The translations under genes were made by a program, and so were the position numbers. Source: Apodemus sylvaticus (Eukaryota > Chordata > Mammalia > Rodentia > Muridae). Taken from it: a stretch of DNA of 64,000 nucleotides. Under the pieces are notes generated by a model. That model worked only from the letters and a program-made list of their open reading frames with translations, did not search any database and was not told where the DNA came from. The first letter of the stretch is position 1, and every line of letters begins with the position of its first letter. Below are positions 30,362 to 40,365 of this stretch, in pieces. The stretch lies in the NCBI RefSeq assembly GCF_947179515.1, contig NC_067483.1, positions 88,203,835 to 88,267,834 on the forward strand, written 5' to 3'.

Positions 30362-30534
30362 GCCGGGCGGTGGTGGCGCACGCCTGCAATCCCAGCACTC
30401 TGGAAGGCAGAGGCAGGCAGATTTCTGAATTCAAGGCCAGCCTGGTCTACAGAGTGAGTTCCAGGACAGCCAGGGCTTTACAGAGAAACCCTGTCTCGAG
30501 AGAAAAAAAAAAAAAAACCCAAATCCAAAAAAAA
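30362..30534 (+). repeat. B1 SINE, young
   Basis: gccgggcggtggtggcgcac to accctgtctcgag with an A-rich tail. A short duplication aaggatgat flanks it at 30,352-30,360 and 30,535-30,543. Confidence 0.94.
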
Positions 30535-30543
30535 AAGGATGAT

Positions 30544-30700
30544 TTGTCTTACACTCCTGATCCCCCTCCTTCCACCTTCCCAGAACTAGGATTACAAATG
30601 TGTACCCACCATGCCTAGTTCTATTTGGTCCTGGGGCTCAAACCCAGGACTTCTCAAATGTCTCTTCAGCAAGCACTCCACCAACGGAGCTCAGTCACCA
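30544..30700 (-). repeat. B4/RSINE1-type SINE
   Basis: aactaggattacaaatgtg, ccaccatgcctag and gggctcaaacccaggacttc in the order expected for a reverse composite SINE. Confidence 0.55.
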
Positions 30701-30721
30701 GGTAAAATTTTTAAAGGGCAT

Positions 30722-30908
30722 TGAAATGTTTTATTTTTATTTTATGCATATTGAGGTTTGGCCTGTGTATATTCCTCACATTCCAGAAGAGACAAGGTGT
30801 GTGTGTGTAGGGGGGGTTGTAAGCCACTATGTGGGTACTGAAAATGGAACCCCGAGTCCTCTGGAAGAGCAGCTAGTGCTTTTAACCACGGAGCCATCTC
30901 TCCAGCCT
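30722..30908 (-). repeat. B3-type SINE
   Basis: tgttttatttttattttatg tail, gtgggtactgaaaatggaac and cggagccatctctccagcc head. Confidence 0.85.
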
Positions 30909-32320
30909 CCTAAGGGCTGTATTAAGATAATGATACAGGTCAAATTGTAGAATGTTTCGGAGTCAGGCTGCAGCTGCTTCGGGTGCCACAGAAGCGGGCC
31001 TACACACTATAAACGGAGGGAGTACCTGGAAGTAGGAGATGTGGGTCTGAACCAGCCGGGCCTGCTTTCGTTTGGGCCTGTGCTGTTCTCCTATGATGTC
31101 CCTCAGGCTCCTTGGCCATGCTGGGTTACAATCTCTGCTTCATAGACTTAGGCAGAGCACCCTCCTGGCTGAGCTCAGTGCTTCCTTTGAGTTCCGCCAA
31201 AGCTGACTCTCATCTGTTTCCCAGCACAGTGAGGGCCAAGGGACACAGAGCAAGCCTCCCCCACCCAGGCTGATGTCCAGTGAGCATCCCAGTTGGGGCT
31301 ACTCCCAACTAAGACACCTGGTCCCTAGAAGGAGGAGGTCCTATCTCTGGGCACCTGCGTGCCCCATAGTGAAGCTCTCTGGGCAGCTCTGTGGCTCTGT
31401 GTCTTGTCTTTCCTCAGCCCTTCTGCACTACGCCTCCCTCCCTCCACCCCCTTGTGAAGCTCTGTCGATTTCCATGCTGATTTTCTTCTTAAAACTGTAG
31501 CAGCTGGTGTGTGTGTGTGTTAGCTGGACTGAGGTCTTTTCTCTAGATTGTGAGTTAACAAGCGGTACCTGTGGTTTAAATACTGTTCTCTGTCAGCTTA
31601 CACCAGACCTGCCTATGGAGTCAATTGTAAAATGTTCCTCCTCTCCTCCCCCAGGATATCCAAATGTGAAAAACTGAGCCCCTCAGAGTCTGACACGTTC
31701 CACCAGCAGGTGAAGTGATTCATGGCCGCTCCGCCAGGGCAAGCCGTCGCCATTTATGTTCGCCAATCTCAGTGCTCGCTAAGTGACTGATGGCTTCTGC
31801 TCTTGCCATTCCTTCCAGCTCAGACACTCTTGGATGGTGACTGTGCTCACAGAGTAGACTAGATACCCTCCAGAACTCTATACGTGAAGACATGTGGATC
31901 ATCCTGGCCCAGCTTAAATGAACTGGATAAGTGTAGGTCTGCCTTGAGGAATGAGTGATGGAAAAAAAAATTTTTTTTTAAAGCAGAAGCTCTGTACTCC
32001 AAGCTAGCTTCTTAATTTACAGCCTCAAGTTCTGGGATTATAGGTGTGCCCCACCTATAGTGAATCCACATGACTCCTAGTGAATCCAGGCACACAGAGG
32101 GTATAATGAAGCCCTTCTTTCCTACCTTCTCCTTAAGATGCTGAGGCTGAAATCCAAGACTTCACACACACTAAACAGGATCTCTACCACTGGGCTCAAT
32201 GATAGGCTAAGGTAAGAAGAGAAATATGTAAATCTATTACTTTGTTTTTTTAGCCTACAAGTTAAAAAGAAGCAGGTAAACGCTAAAGGAAAAGTGTCAT
32301 TATAAGAGGGCTGTGTCTAA
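30909..32320. other. Intergenic stretch, no gene recognised
   Basis: Mostly unique. A (TG)n lies at 31,507-31,520 and a degenerate SINE scrap at about 31,990-32,065 (ctgggattataggtgtgcc). Confidence 0.4.
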
Positions 32321-32321
32321 G

Positions 32322-32455
32322 TAGCGGTGGCACACAACTTTAATCCCAGTCCTGGGAGGCAGAGGCAGGAAGATCTCTGTGAGTGCAGAGCCAGCCTGTT
32401 CTAAATAGTAAGTTCCAAGACAGGGATATGCAGAGAGACCTTGTCTCAAAAGAAA
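32322..32455 (+). repeat. B1 SINE, diverged
   Basis: agtagcggtggcacacaac to accttgtctcaaaagaaag. Confidence 0.85.
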
Positions 32456-32468
32456 GTATTTCCTGAAT

Positions 32469-32514
32469 TGAGTGTGGTGGCACCTGCCTATAATCCCAGC
32501 ACTCGGGGTAGCAG
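32469..32514 (+). repeat. B1 SINE fragment
   Basis: Only the head, gagtgtggtggcacctgcc to agcactcgggg. Confidence 0.75.
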
Positions 32515-32597
32515 CATCCCTAGTATGTGACAACCTGTCACAAACAAGTATTCCCTTTTTAAAGTTTTTAGTGTAGAAAGTAATGGCAGTGGAGGGA

Positions 32598-32732
32598 AGG
32601 GGTGGCCCACACCTTTAATCCCAAGACTTGGGAGGCAGAGGCAGGCAGACTTCTGAATTCCAGTCCAGCCTGGTCTACAGAGTGAGTTCCAGGACAGCCA
32701 GGGCTGTACAGAGAAACCCTGTCTCCAAGAAG
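32598..32732 (+). repeat. B1 SINE
   Basis: gaaggggtggcccacaccttt to accctgtctccaag, with an almost consensus right half. Confidence 0.9.
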
Positions 32733-32903
32733 TAAAATGTGTGTGTATGTGGTGTGATTACACTTTGTTCTACTGGACCTCCCTTCCCTGTTTTCCTCCC
32801 CATGCCTCTGGTCTCAGCACCTCCATTCCTTTCTCCAGTGACACTCCCCCCTCTTCTGCTCATGTCATAGATGTCCGATTGCCTCTTAAAAGTATTGCCC
32901 TCA

Positions 32904-32991
32904 ATCTGGGCATGGTGACATACACCTATAGTCTCAGCACTAGGGAGGCAGAGGCTGGACAGTGTTTTAAGTCAGCCTGGGCTACATAGCT
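32904..32991 (+). repeat. PB1/B1 fragment
   Basis: ctgggcatggtgacatacac to cagcctgggctacatagc, old. Confidence 0.7.
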
Positions 32992-32994
32992 AAA

Positions 32995-33172
32995 GATGGA
33001 GAGATAGCCCAGTAGTTACAGGTACTGGCTACTCTTTCAGAGGAGCCTGTTTCAGTTCTCATCCACAACGGTTGTGTCCCCTAGTCCCCAGGGATCCAAT
33101 GCCCTCTTCTGGTGTCTAAGGCACCAGGTGTACACATGCAGTCAAAACACATAAAAGAAATACAAAAGTTAA
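32995..33172 (+). repeat. B2 SINE, diverged
   Basis: gatggagagatagcccagtag head, caatgccctcttctggtgtc and an acataaaagaaatac tail. Confidence 0.85.
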
Positions 33173-33206
33173 AAATAGACCAAAAAAAATCCTTCTTTTT
33201 TCCTCC

Positions 33207-33338
33207 ACAGGGTTTCTCTGTGTAGCCTTGGCTGTCCTGGAACTCACTCTGTAGACCAGACTGACCTCAAACTAAGAGATCTACCTGCTTCTGCCTCCTA
33301 AGCATTGATATTAAAAGTGTGTGCCACCAATGCTCAAC
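33207..33338 (-). repeat. B1 SINE
   Basis: agggtttctctgtgtagcct to tgtgtgccaccaatgctc. Confidence 0.9.
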
Positions 33339-33393
33339 TTTTCTTTCTGATCCAAATCAGACTAATTGTCCAGTTCAAGAAATGCAGGGGCAA

Positions 33394-33592
33394 GCCGGGC
33401 AGTGGTGACATACGCCTTTAATCCCAGCACTTGGAAGGCAGAGACAGGTGGATTTCTGAGTTCTAGCCCAGCCTGGTCTACTGAGAGAGTTCCAGGACAG
33501 AGCCAGGGCTACACAGAGAAACCCTGTCTGGAAAACAAAACAAAAAACAACCAAAAAACAACAACAACAACAAAAAAAAAAAAAAAAAAAGG
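33394..33592 (+). repeat. B1 SINE with long tail
   Basis: gccgggcagtggtgacatac to accctgtctgg and a 55-base A-rich tail. Imperfect flanking duplication (aagaaatgcag / aagaagtgcag). Confidence 0.93.
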
Positions 33593-33604
33593 AAGAAAGA
33601 AGTG

Positions 33605-33680
33605 CAGCAGGGTGTAGATCAGTGGTAGAAGACAACCAGAGTGGAGAGCCCCTGGATTCTGTCCCCGCACTGCTAAGAGA
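33605..33680 (+). repeat. ID-like SINE
   Basis: cagggtgtagatcagtggtag matches the tRNA-derived ID head region and ggattctgtccccgcac the second half, with an A-rich end. Confidence 0.55.
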
Positions 33681-33905
33681 GAAAGAAGAAAAAAAGACCT
33701 GAAATACAGCAGGTTTGGTCAGCCCTGACTTTTCTTGTGGGGAGAGGGGGGATTGAGTTTCTTTGTAGACTTGAGAATGAAACTAGAGCTCAGCAGCCAC
33801 AGAAACAAGAACTTGGGTTACCTGGGACCCCAAGAGCACCTGGTGTTTTCCTTAATAGTCCAAGCAATTGGGTTCTCATTTTTCTAATATCAGAACAGAA
33901 AATTA

Positions 33906-33985
33906 GAGGCTAGAGAGATGGCTCGAAACCCTATCTTGAAAAAAACAAAAAACAAAAACAAAACAAAAAATAAAAATAAAATAAG
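33906..33985 (+). repeat. Chimeric B2-head/B1-tail SINE
   Basis: The first 19 bases of a B2 (ggctagagagatggctc) join directly to the last bases of a B1 (gaaaccctatcttgaaaa) plus an A-rich tail. All sequence between is absent. Confidence 0.7.
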
Positions 33986-34033
33986 CTGGTTGTAATGGTC
34001 TAACTCAGGAGGGGGGGCATCCCCAACTCCCCA

Positions 34034-34162
34034 GGCAGGGTTTCTCTGTTAGCCATGGCTGTCCTGGAACTCACTCTATAGACCAGGCTGGCCTTGAACT
34101 CAGAAATCCGCCTGCCTCTGCCTCCCAAGTGCTGGGATTAAAGGCGTTCACCACCGCCCGGC
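34034..34162 (-). repeat. B1 SINE
   Basis: gcagggtttctctgttagcc to gttcaccaccgcccggct. tggtctaact occurs on both sides but separated from the left end by about 27 bases. Confidence 0.92.
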
Positions 34163-34419
34163 TGTGGTCTAACTTTGTGATCCCAGCACTCAGATGGTCA
34201 GGAATGAAGGAGGCAGCAAGGAACAGTGGTATGAACCTGTAACGCGGGCACTTCAAGGCAGAGGCCTTCAACCCTATCTCAAGCTGTCCACCACCAAACC
34301 ACGTCGGGGATAAAGCAGGCCTGGTGTTCCAGGTCTGTCAACTACTCAGGAGGACCAATAGTTCAAGGCCAGGCCAAGTACTTTGTTATTAAAACTGTCT
34401 CGTGAAACAAAATCTGCAA

Positions 34420-34705
34420 TAGTCAGGGGCTCGGCTAGGTGGGTTAAAGAGCTTGCCGGCAAGCATTTAGGACCTGAGTTCAGACCCCAAACACCCACAT
34501 AAAAGGCAGGTACCGCAGCAACGTCTGTAAGCTGCCAGGTAAAGAGAGGCAGGTCACTGAAGCTCACTGCCCAGTGCCCCAGGTTCAGTGAGAGACTCCA
34601 TCTCCAAAGATAGGGTGGGGAGCAATTGAGGAGGAGACAAGTTTCATCTCTGCCCTCTCCACTCAGACCTGTGCACACAGACACACGTTTATCACACACA
34701 TGCAC
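34420..34705 (+). repeat. B4 SINE, nearly full length
   Basis: ctaggtgggttaaagagcttg (tRNA-like head), gacctgagttcagacccc, caggttcagtgagagactcc and a C/A-rich end, in B4 order. Confidence 0.7.
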
Positions 34706-34849
34706 AATATCTGAAACCACTTATGTCAGCTCACATTATCTATCTATAGTAGTAATCCTTCCTTCCCTCCCTCCACACCCCCACCCGCTTTTTTCTGACA
34801 GTTTCACTATGCTGGTTTAGAACGTAAGATCGTCTTGCCTCAGGCTTTT

Positions 34850-34875
34850 TTTTTCTTTTTCTTTCTTTCTTTCTT

Positions 34876-34908
<33 letters not shown>

Positions 34909-35057
34909 AGACAGGGTTTCTCTGTGTAGCCCTGGCTGTCCTGGAACTCACTCTGTAGACCAGGCTGGCCTCGAACTCAGAAATCCGAACACAGAAATCC
35001 GCCTGCCTCTGCCTCCCAAGTGCTGGTATTACAGGCTTGCGCCACCACGCCCGGCTG
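34850..35057 (-). repeat. B1 SINE with internal duplication and long poly(T)
   Basis: (TTTC)n and about 35 T lead to gagacagggtttctctgtg. cagaaatccg occurs twice in a row near 34,978-35,000. tgcctcaggcttt flanks the element on both sides (about 34,836 and 35,056). Confidence 0.93.
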
Positions 35058-35160
35058 CCTCAGGCTTTCAAATGCTAGTATTACAGGCATATACGACCCA
35101 AACTGGCTTCTTACAGGCTTTCTTTGATTAAAATTGAAGTTATTAGAAATACATGTTTTA

Positions 35161-35359
35161 GCTGGGTGGTGGTGGCACACACCTTTAATCCCAGCACTTG
35201 GGAGGCAGAGGCAGGTGGATTTCTGAGTTCAAGGCCGCCTGGTTTACAGAGTGAGTTCCAGGATAGCCTGAGCTACACAGAGAAACCCTGTCTCAAACAA
35301 AACAAAACAAACAAAAAACCAAAAACCAAAAACAAACAAAAAAAAAAAGAAATAAAAAA
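35161..35359 (+). repeat. B1 SINE with 16-bp TSD
   Basis: gctgggtggtggtggcacac to accctgtctcaaac with a 60-base tail. agaaatacatgtttta flanks it exactly at 35,145-35,160 and 35,360-35,375. Confidence 0.95.
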
Positions 35360-35426
35360 AGAAATACATGTTTTAAATCTTAAAAATAGCCACCTTCAAT
35401 ATTTTTTACTTAATAAGAATTGGTAG

Positions 35427-35580
35427 CTGGGTATGGTGGTACATGTTTTTGATTCCAGCACTCCAGAGGCAGAGGCAGGTTGATGTGTGAGTTGGAGGCC
35501 AGCCTGGTCTACAGAGTGAGTTACGGGACAGCCAGGGCTACATGGAGAGACCTGGTCTCAAAAAAAAAAAAAAAAAAAAA
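35427..35580 (+). repeat. B1 SINE
   Basis: gctgggtatggtggtacatg to gacctggtctc with a 21-base poly(A). Confidence 0.92.
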
Positions 35581-35645
35581 GGTAAATATTTGAAAAAATG
35601 TTATGCTTCGTTAATCATCAGGGTAATGCAAATAAAACTGTTTTG

Positions 35646-35775
35646 AAGGCTGATGAGATGGTCCAGTGGGTAAAGGCGCTCGCTGCCTAGCATGAGGACC
35701 TATGTTTTATCCCTAGGAGACAATCTATTCCAAGAGGTTGTCCTTTGACCTCCACTATGTGGGCTGTGCACTATC
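35646..35775 (+). repeat. B3-type SINE
   Basis: aaggctgatgagatggtccag head, gttgtcctttgacctccac right part. Confidence 0.7.
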
Positions 35776-35817
35776 TCCTCATTTTCAAGCTTATGAAGCA
35801 AAAATCAGCATTCTTTT

Positions 35818-35976
35818 TTTTTTCTTTTTTTCTTTTGGTTTTTCGAGAAAGGGTTTCTCTGTATAGCCCCTGCTGTCCTGGAACTCACTCTGTAGACCAG
35901 GCTGGCCTCAAACTCAGAAATCTGCCCGTCTCTGCCTCCTGAGGGCTGGGATTAAGGACGTGAACCATCACTACCC
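35818..35976 (-). repeat. B1 SINE with TSD
   Basis: T-rich tail, gagaaagggtttctctgtat to accatcactacccagc. aaaaatcagcattctttt is repeated on both sides (35,800-35,817 and 35,980-35,997). Confidence 0.94.
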
Positions 35977-36191
35977 AGCAAAAATCAGCATTCTTTTGGG
36001 GTCACTGACCTTGTGTCCAGCACTGTTCGGTCTGGGCATGCTTACAAACTCCGTCGTATACTTCCAGAGTAACACATTGTGCCTTCAAAGTCATGTTTTT
36101 TGGCAACTTAAAGGCTTTTCAGATATGCATACCCTTGATACTCAGCAATTTCTCTGATGCTCCTAAGGTGAAACTGAAGATTTGAACCTTG

Positions 36192-36290
36192 CCAGTCCTG
36201 GAATTGGCTCTGTAAACAGGGCTAGCCTTGAACTCAGAGATCCGCCTGCCTCTGCATCCTTAGTGCTGGGATTAGAGGTGTTAACTCTGG
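36192..36290 (-). repeat. B1 SINE, truncated
   Basis: ccagtcctggaattggctctg to gctgggattagaggtg. Confidence 0.82.
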
Positions 36291-36429
36291 CAGGATTTGC
36301 TTCTTTGATTTGCATCAGTTAGAGGGTTTCTATATCAAGAGAGCAGGGAACCATGTTCACAGGTCACCTTAGGGTGCTTATGCAGAGTCAGGGAAATGTG
36401 TAGACTCTATGCGTAGGGCATGAAAGTAA

Positions 36430-36660
36430 AAAGGGAACTCTAATGAGAGAGGAAGACCTCTAAGTAGAGGGGGAGCAAGAGTATAATCGGAAATTTATGT
36501 CATGAGAGCAGAAGGGAGAACTGTCTGGGGGAAGAAGGGGCCAAGGGAGAGGAAATAGGGCTGGGGGGAGCAGTGGGTTTGAATAAAAACAAACTATAAT
36601 TATAGTTATATAATATATAACACATATATGTAAGAATATATAAATGAAGCTCATCACTTT
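36430..36660 (+). repeat. LINE-1 3'UTR-like fragment
   Basis: A purine-rich block (gggggaagaaggggccaagg) followed by tataatatataacac and atgaagctcatcac resembles the 3' end of rodent LINE-1. No ORF2 sequence remains. Confidence 0.4.
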
Positions 36661-36827
36661 ATTTGTTTATTTGTTTGTTTGTTTATTTTTCTGAGACAGG
36701 GTTTCTCTGTGTAGCCCTGGCTGTCCTGGAACTCACTCTGTAGACCAGGCTGGCCTCAGACTCAGAAATCCACCTGCCTCTGCTTCCCAAGTGCTGGGAT
36801 TAAAGGCGTGCACCACCACTGCTAGGC
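36661..36827 (-). repeat. B1 SINE
   Basis: (TTTG)n tail, gagacagggtttctctgtg to gtgcaccaccactgctaggc. Confidence 0.94.
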
Positions 36828-36902
36828 CTTTATATGCTAGCCAAGTTTTTTCAATAGGCCAGTTTTTCTAGCATGTTACATGAATATAGTAAAGAACTTT
36901 AC

Positions 36903-37045
36903 AGGCTGAGCATGGTGGCACATACCTTTGATCTTAGCACTCAGGAGACAGATGTAGGCAGATCTCTGTGAATTGGAGATCAGCCTAGTCTAGTAGGCTA
37001 GCTAGAGCTACTTAATGAGACTGTCTTCAAAACAAAACAAAACAG
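36903..37045 (+). repeat. B1 SINE, diverged
   Basis: aggctgagcatggtggcac to gactgtcttcaaaac and a (CAAAA)n tail that abuts a B2. Confidence 0.85.
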
Positions 37046-37225
37046 GGCTGGAGAGATGGTTCAGCAGTTAAGAGCACTGACTGCTCTTCCAAAGGTCCTG
37101 AGTTCAATTCCCAGCAACCACATGGTGGCTCACAACCATGTGTAATGAGATCTGATGCTCTTTTCTGGTGTGTCTGAAGATAGCAACAGTGTACTCACAT
37201 ATATACAATAAATAAATCACAAACA
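37046..37225 (+). repeat. B2 SINE
   Basis: gggctggagagatggttcag to atacaataaataaatcac. Confidence 0.94.
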
Positions 37226-37228
37226 AAA

Positions 37229-37372
37229 ACCAGGTAGTGGTGGCTCCTTAATCCCAGCACTTGGAAGGCAGAGGCAGGGAGAACTCTATGAGTTTGAGGC
37301 CAGCCTGGTCCACAGAGTGAGTTCTAGGACAGGGAAGGCCATGAAAAGAAACCCTGCCCCCACAATAAAATA
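37229..37372 (+). repeat. B1 SINE
   Basis: accaggtagtggtggctcc to aaaccctgcccccac, third member of a B1-B2-B1 run in one orientation. Confidence 0.88.
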
Positions 37373-37404
37373 AATTGCTATAATATAGACTAAAATATAT
37401 CCAT

Positions 37405-37671
37405 ATCTGTGTGTGTGTGTGTGTATAGGTGTACATGGAGGTCAGAAGTCAACATTCAATATTTTCCTCAGTTGCTCTTCTCCTTACTTTTTGAGACAGT
37501 TGTTTGCTGAACCTGAAGCTTACTGGTAGGTTAGGGTACCCAGATAGCAAGCCCTAGGATTAGGATTACACGGTGCCTAACTTTGTACTTGAGTGCTGGG
37601 GACCTAAACTTTGAGGTCGTCATGCTTGTGTGGAAAGTGTTTGAGAGACAGAACTATCTCCTCAGCCCTTG
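37405..37671 (-). repeat. B4-type SINE with (TG)n
   Basis: (TG)n at 37,408-37,424, then catggaggtcagaagtc, ctttttgagacagttg, ggattaggattacacgg and actatctcctcagccc head. Confidence 0.65.
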
Positions 37672-38126
37672 AATGTATATACTAAAAAATAAATGATGGT
37701 GCAGAGTATTAAAAGCTCTTGGGCTAGGAGTGTAAGGCGGTCAGTGTTAAAGTGTGTGCCCTGGCTCAGCCCTCACGTGAGGGGACTGATAAAAGCTGCA
37801 GCAATTGTGCTGTCTTGCTTGCCATGGTTTTAAAAAGGAACAGTACCTAGACAGCAGAACAAGCCTGTGGTGAATGAGACCTTCCCACGGGTCCAAAGGA
37901 CTGGCGGCTTGGGAAACACCCCTGCCGTCCTTCCTTCTCGACATGTAGGGGCTACTGTTTCAGAGGCACTGAAGGATGCCACGGACAAGCTAACTCAAGC
38001 TGGAGACTCACCACAGGGTCCTGGAGCTCAGCCACTCTGCTTCCCTTGACCATGGTTTTCAGAGCTGCCAAGTGAGACCAGAGAACTTGCCTTGGGAGGA
38101 AGCATTGTGGAAGGGCTTCTCTCCTT
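37672..38126. other. Sequence 5' of the Mnd1 retrocopy, nothing recognised
   Basis: Unique-looking DNA without SINE or promoter motif that I can support. It ends in the LINE-1-type target tt/aaaa at 38,125-38,130. Confidence 0.45.
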
Positions 38127-38142
38127 AAAAACAAAACACCAG
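38127..38142 (+). repeat. Upstream TSD of the Mnd1 retrocopy
   Basis: aaaaacaaaacaccag, preceded by tt, so the nick site reads TT/AAAA as expected for LINE-1 endonuclease. The identical 16-mer lies at 38,995-39,010. Confidence 0.93.
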
Positions 38143-38969
38143 GTTGTTGGCGCCAGACTCAAACAAGGAGGCCGCTGCGCGCAATATGTCAAAAAAAAGA
38201 GGACTGAGTGCAGACGAAAAGAGAAGCCGGATGATGGAACTATTTTTTGAGACAAAAGATGTATTCCAACTGAAAGACCTGGAGAAGCTTGCTCCCAAAG
38301 AGAAAGGCATCACCGCCATGTCAGTGAAAGAAGTCCTCCAGAGCCTGGTGGACGACAGTATGGTCGACTGCGAGAGGATCGGGACGTCCAATTACTATTG
38401 GGCTTTTCCGAGCAAGGCTCTTCATGCCAGGAAGCGCAAGTTGGAGGCTCTGAACTCTCAGCTGTCAGAGGGAAGCCAGAGGCATGCAGACTTACAGAGG
38501 AGCCTTGAGAAAGCTAGAGTTGGCCGGCAAGAGACGGAAGAACGGGCCATGCTTGCAAAAGAACTGTCTTCATTTCAAGACCAACGGGAAAAACTTAGGG
38601 CAGAAGTGGAAAAGTACAGAGAATGTGACCCCCAGGTTGTGGAAGAGATACGTCAAGCAAATAAAGTAGCTAAAGAAGCTGCCAATCGATGGACTGATAA
38701 CATATTTGCAATAAAATCCTGGGCCAAAAGAAAATTTGGGTTTGAAGAATCTAAAATTGATAAAAACTTTGGAATTCCAGAAGACTTTGACTACATAGAC
38801 TAAAATGTTGGTGCTGAACAAGGGTCTGTGAGCTTGTAAATATGTCAGGTTTTAAACATCTAACTAATGTTACCCAATATCATCTCTGTTAATAGTTTAT
38901 CATCTGTATAATTATTTATCTATCTGTTTAGTTGTTGTTAGCTTTAAATAAAATATACAATAAGGAAAA

Positions 38970-38994
<25 letters not shown>
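38143..38994 (+). pseudogene. Processed retrocopy of Mnd1 (whole inserted unit)
   Basis: The unit runs from a 43-base 5'UTR (gttgttggcgccagactc...) through an uninterrupted coding region and 3'UTR to AATAAA at 38,947-38,952 and an A-rich tail from about 38,966. No introns are present although the parent gene is spliced. TSDs of 16 bp flank it. These are the marks of LINE-1-mediated insertion of a full-length mRNA. Classed here as a retrocopy: the frame is intact, but I cannot show transcription. Confidence 0.93.
38186..38803 (+). CDS. Intact MND1-like protein encoded by the retrocopy
   Basis: The 205-codon frame has the family's usual full length. It begins MSKKRGLSADEK and ends FGIPEDFDYID. 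MND1 pairs with HOP2 (PSMC3IP); the dimer stimulates DMC1 and RAD51 strand exchange in meiotic recombination. The N-terminal third carries the winged-helix DNA-binding part (TKDVFQLKDLEKLAPKEKG, VKEVLQSLVDD, TSNYYWAFPSKA). Residues from about 85 to 150 are heptad-rich coiled coil for HOP2 pairing. The C-terminal helix region (ANRWTDNIFAIKSWAKRKFGF) is conserved. The ATG at 38,186 has A at -3. An in-frame TTG at 38,144 would add 14 residues but lies in the copied 5'UTR. No frameshift or stop is present. Without the parent for alignment I only suspect some substitutions (for example Ser58 in VDDSMVD). Confidence 0.9.
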   Translation: MSKKRGLSADEKRSRMMELFFETKDVFQLKDLEKLAPKEKGITAMSVKEVLQSLVDDSMVDCERIGTSNYYWAFPSKALHARKRKLEALNSQLSEGSQRHADLQRSLEKARVGRQETEERAMLAKELSSFQDQREKLRAEVEKYRECDPQVVEEIRQANKVAKEAANRWTDNIFAIKSWAKRKFGFEESKIDKNFGIPEDFDYID

Positions 38995-39000
<6 letters not shown>

Positions 39001-39010
39001 AAAACACCAG
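38995..39010 (+). repeat. Downstream TSD of the Mnd1 retrocopy
   Basis: aaaaacaaaacaccag, identical to 38,127-38,142, directly after the A-rich tail. Confidence 0.92.
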
Positions 39011-39020
39011 CAGCAACAAA

Positions 39021-39160
39021 ACTGTGGTGGCACAGGCCTGTCATTCTAGTGTTCTGGAGGGAGGGAAAAGAGGGAAGATTGTCTCCAGCTCAGTCAGGGC
39101 TAGCCTGGGATACATATTGTGTTTTAGGCTAGCCTAGACTCTCAAGAAAAAAAAAGACAG
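39021..39160 (+). repeat. PB1/B1-like SINE, old
   Basis: aactgtggtggcacaggcctg to cctagactctcaag with an A run. Confidence 0.65.
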
Positions 39161-39389
39161 CAACCACCACAAAGACAAATAACAACGAGAACAAAACAAG
39201 AACCTCAGCAATTTAAACATCACACGTTGTCAGCTTAAATTCAACATCTACTTTTCTATATATTATCTATTGAGAAGGTGAGAGGCGTTGTTCATAGGCT
39301 GTAACACCCTGTCCGTTTTGATTCATTGATGTTGAACGACAGAGGCAAGCACTCGCACCAGATGAACTACGAGTCCCGCCATGGAGGTG

Positions 39390-39455
39390 TGAGTCCGCGG
39401 CAGAACAAACACAAGGTCCGGGGTTCCATCTTCAGCACCACAAAAGTAAAAAGCA
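39390..39455 (+). repeat. tRNA-derived SINE scrap (RSINE1/ID-like)
   Basis: ggtccggggttccatcttcag followed by caccacaaaa is the B-box side of an ID/RSINE element. Confidence 0.45.
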
Positions 39456-40184
39456 GCAAAGTCACTGGTCACTAGAGATGAGTTAAGAGGGAAGTGAGGA
39501 CCCTGGAGCACAGGAAACTGAAAGCAACCTCTCTTCCTGTCCCACCCGGTCCCCTGGGGCGCCATCAGTTGACTTTGTTTCCTGCTCTTTGAATCTAATA
39601 ACCCGGGATGGGGAGCTGTGTCCCCAAAACACCCTCTGCTAGCGCCTCCCCTTTATCCCGCGGGCATCAGGGGCGCCTGGTCCCTGGTCCCCCTCCCGTG
39701 CCCACCCACACCGAACGCACTGCGACTGAAGTGGAACTGGGGCTTTGGTTCTTACCTCCAGGTAATTCCTGACGTGGGGAATGAAACATTTTGCCAAGAA
39801 TTCTTTCTGCTCTCTCCAAGGGAGTGTTAACTGGGCCCACAGACACCCGCCCTGTTTCCTCCAGGCTCTGTGCTTACTCAGGTTACGGCCTGCAGCCTCT
39901 CTTTTCCTCAGCATCTTTTTGTCAAGTGGCAAGGAAACTGTAAAGTGAGGCCAGCAAGGTGTTTGCTGCCAAGGCTGCTGAAAGTCCTTCACTAATGGCC
40001 TCCGCTCCATCCCGGAGGCTCACAGGGTAGAGAGAATCGGTCCGGCAAGTTGTCCAGGGCAAGTGTGTGCCCACCCCCCCCCCCATAAATGTAAAAATGT
40101 TACTTTTAAAAGGCAAGGCAACAGGAAAGATGAGACACACTGCAAGAGAGCGGGGCTGCAGTTAAAGTACTCAATGGCCAGTCT
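39456..40184. other. Intergenic stretch, no gene recognised
   Basis: Moderately GC-rich around 39,600-39,740, poly(C) at 40,074-40,084. The open frames have no recognisable domain. Confidence 0.4.
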
Positions 40185-40365
40185 GCTCCTTTAATCCTCC
40201 CGACAGCTTTGAAACAAATCCTGTGATTATCACTCCCACTTTGCAGATGAGAAAACTAAGGCACAGAGACAAAGTTACTTGTCCAAGGTCAGAGAAGAAT
40301 GATAATGAGGATTCAGACTGGTCAGGCTGGCTCCAGAGTTGGCGTTCTGAACCAACCTCTCATTA
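40185..40365 (+). repeat. MIR SINE
   Basis: cactttgcagatgagaaaac, taaggcacagagac and acttgtccaaggtcagag are the MIR core and 3' region in order. MIR is an ancient mammalian SINE, so this segment has stayed in place far longer than the B elements around it. Confidence 0.75.

Noticed and set aside
38144..38185. 14-residue N-terminal extension of the Mnd1 frame
   Set aside because: It relies on a TTG start inside the copied 5'UTR. The family start MSKKRGL begins at the ATG at 38,186.
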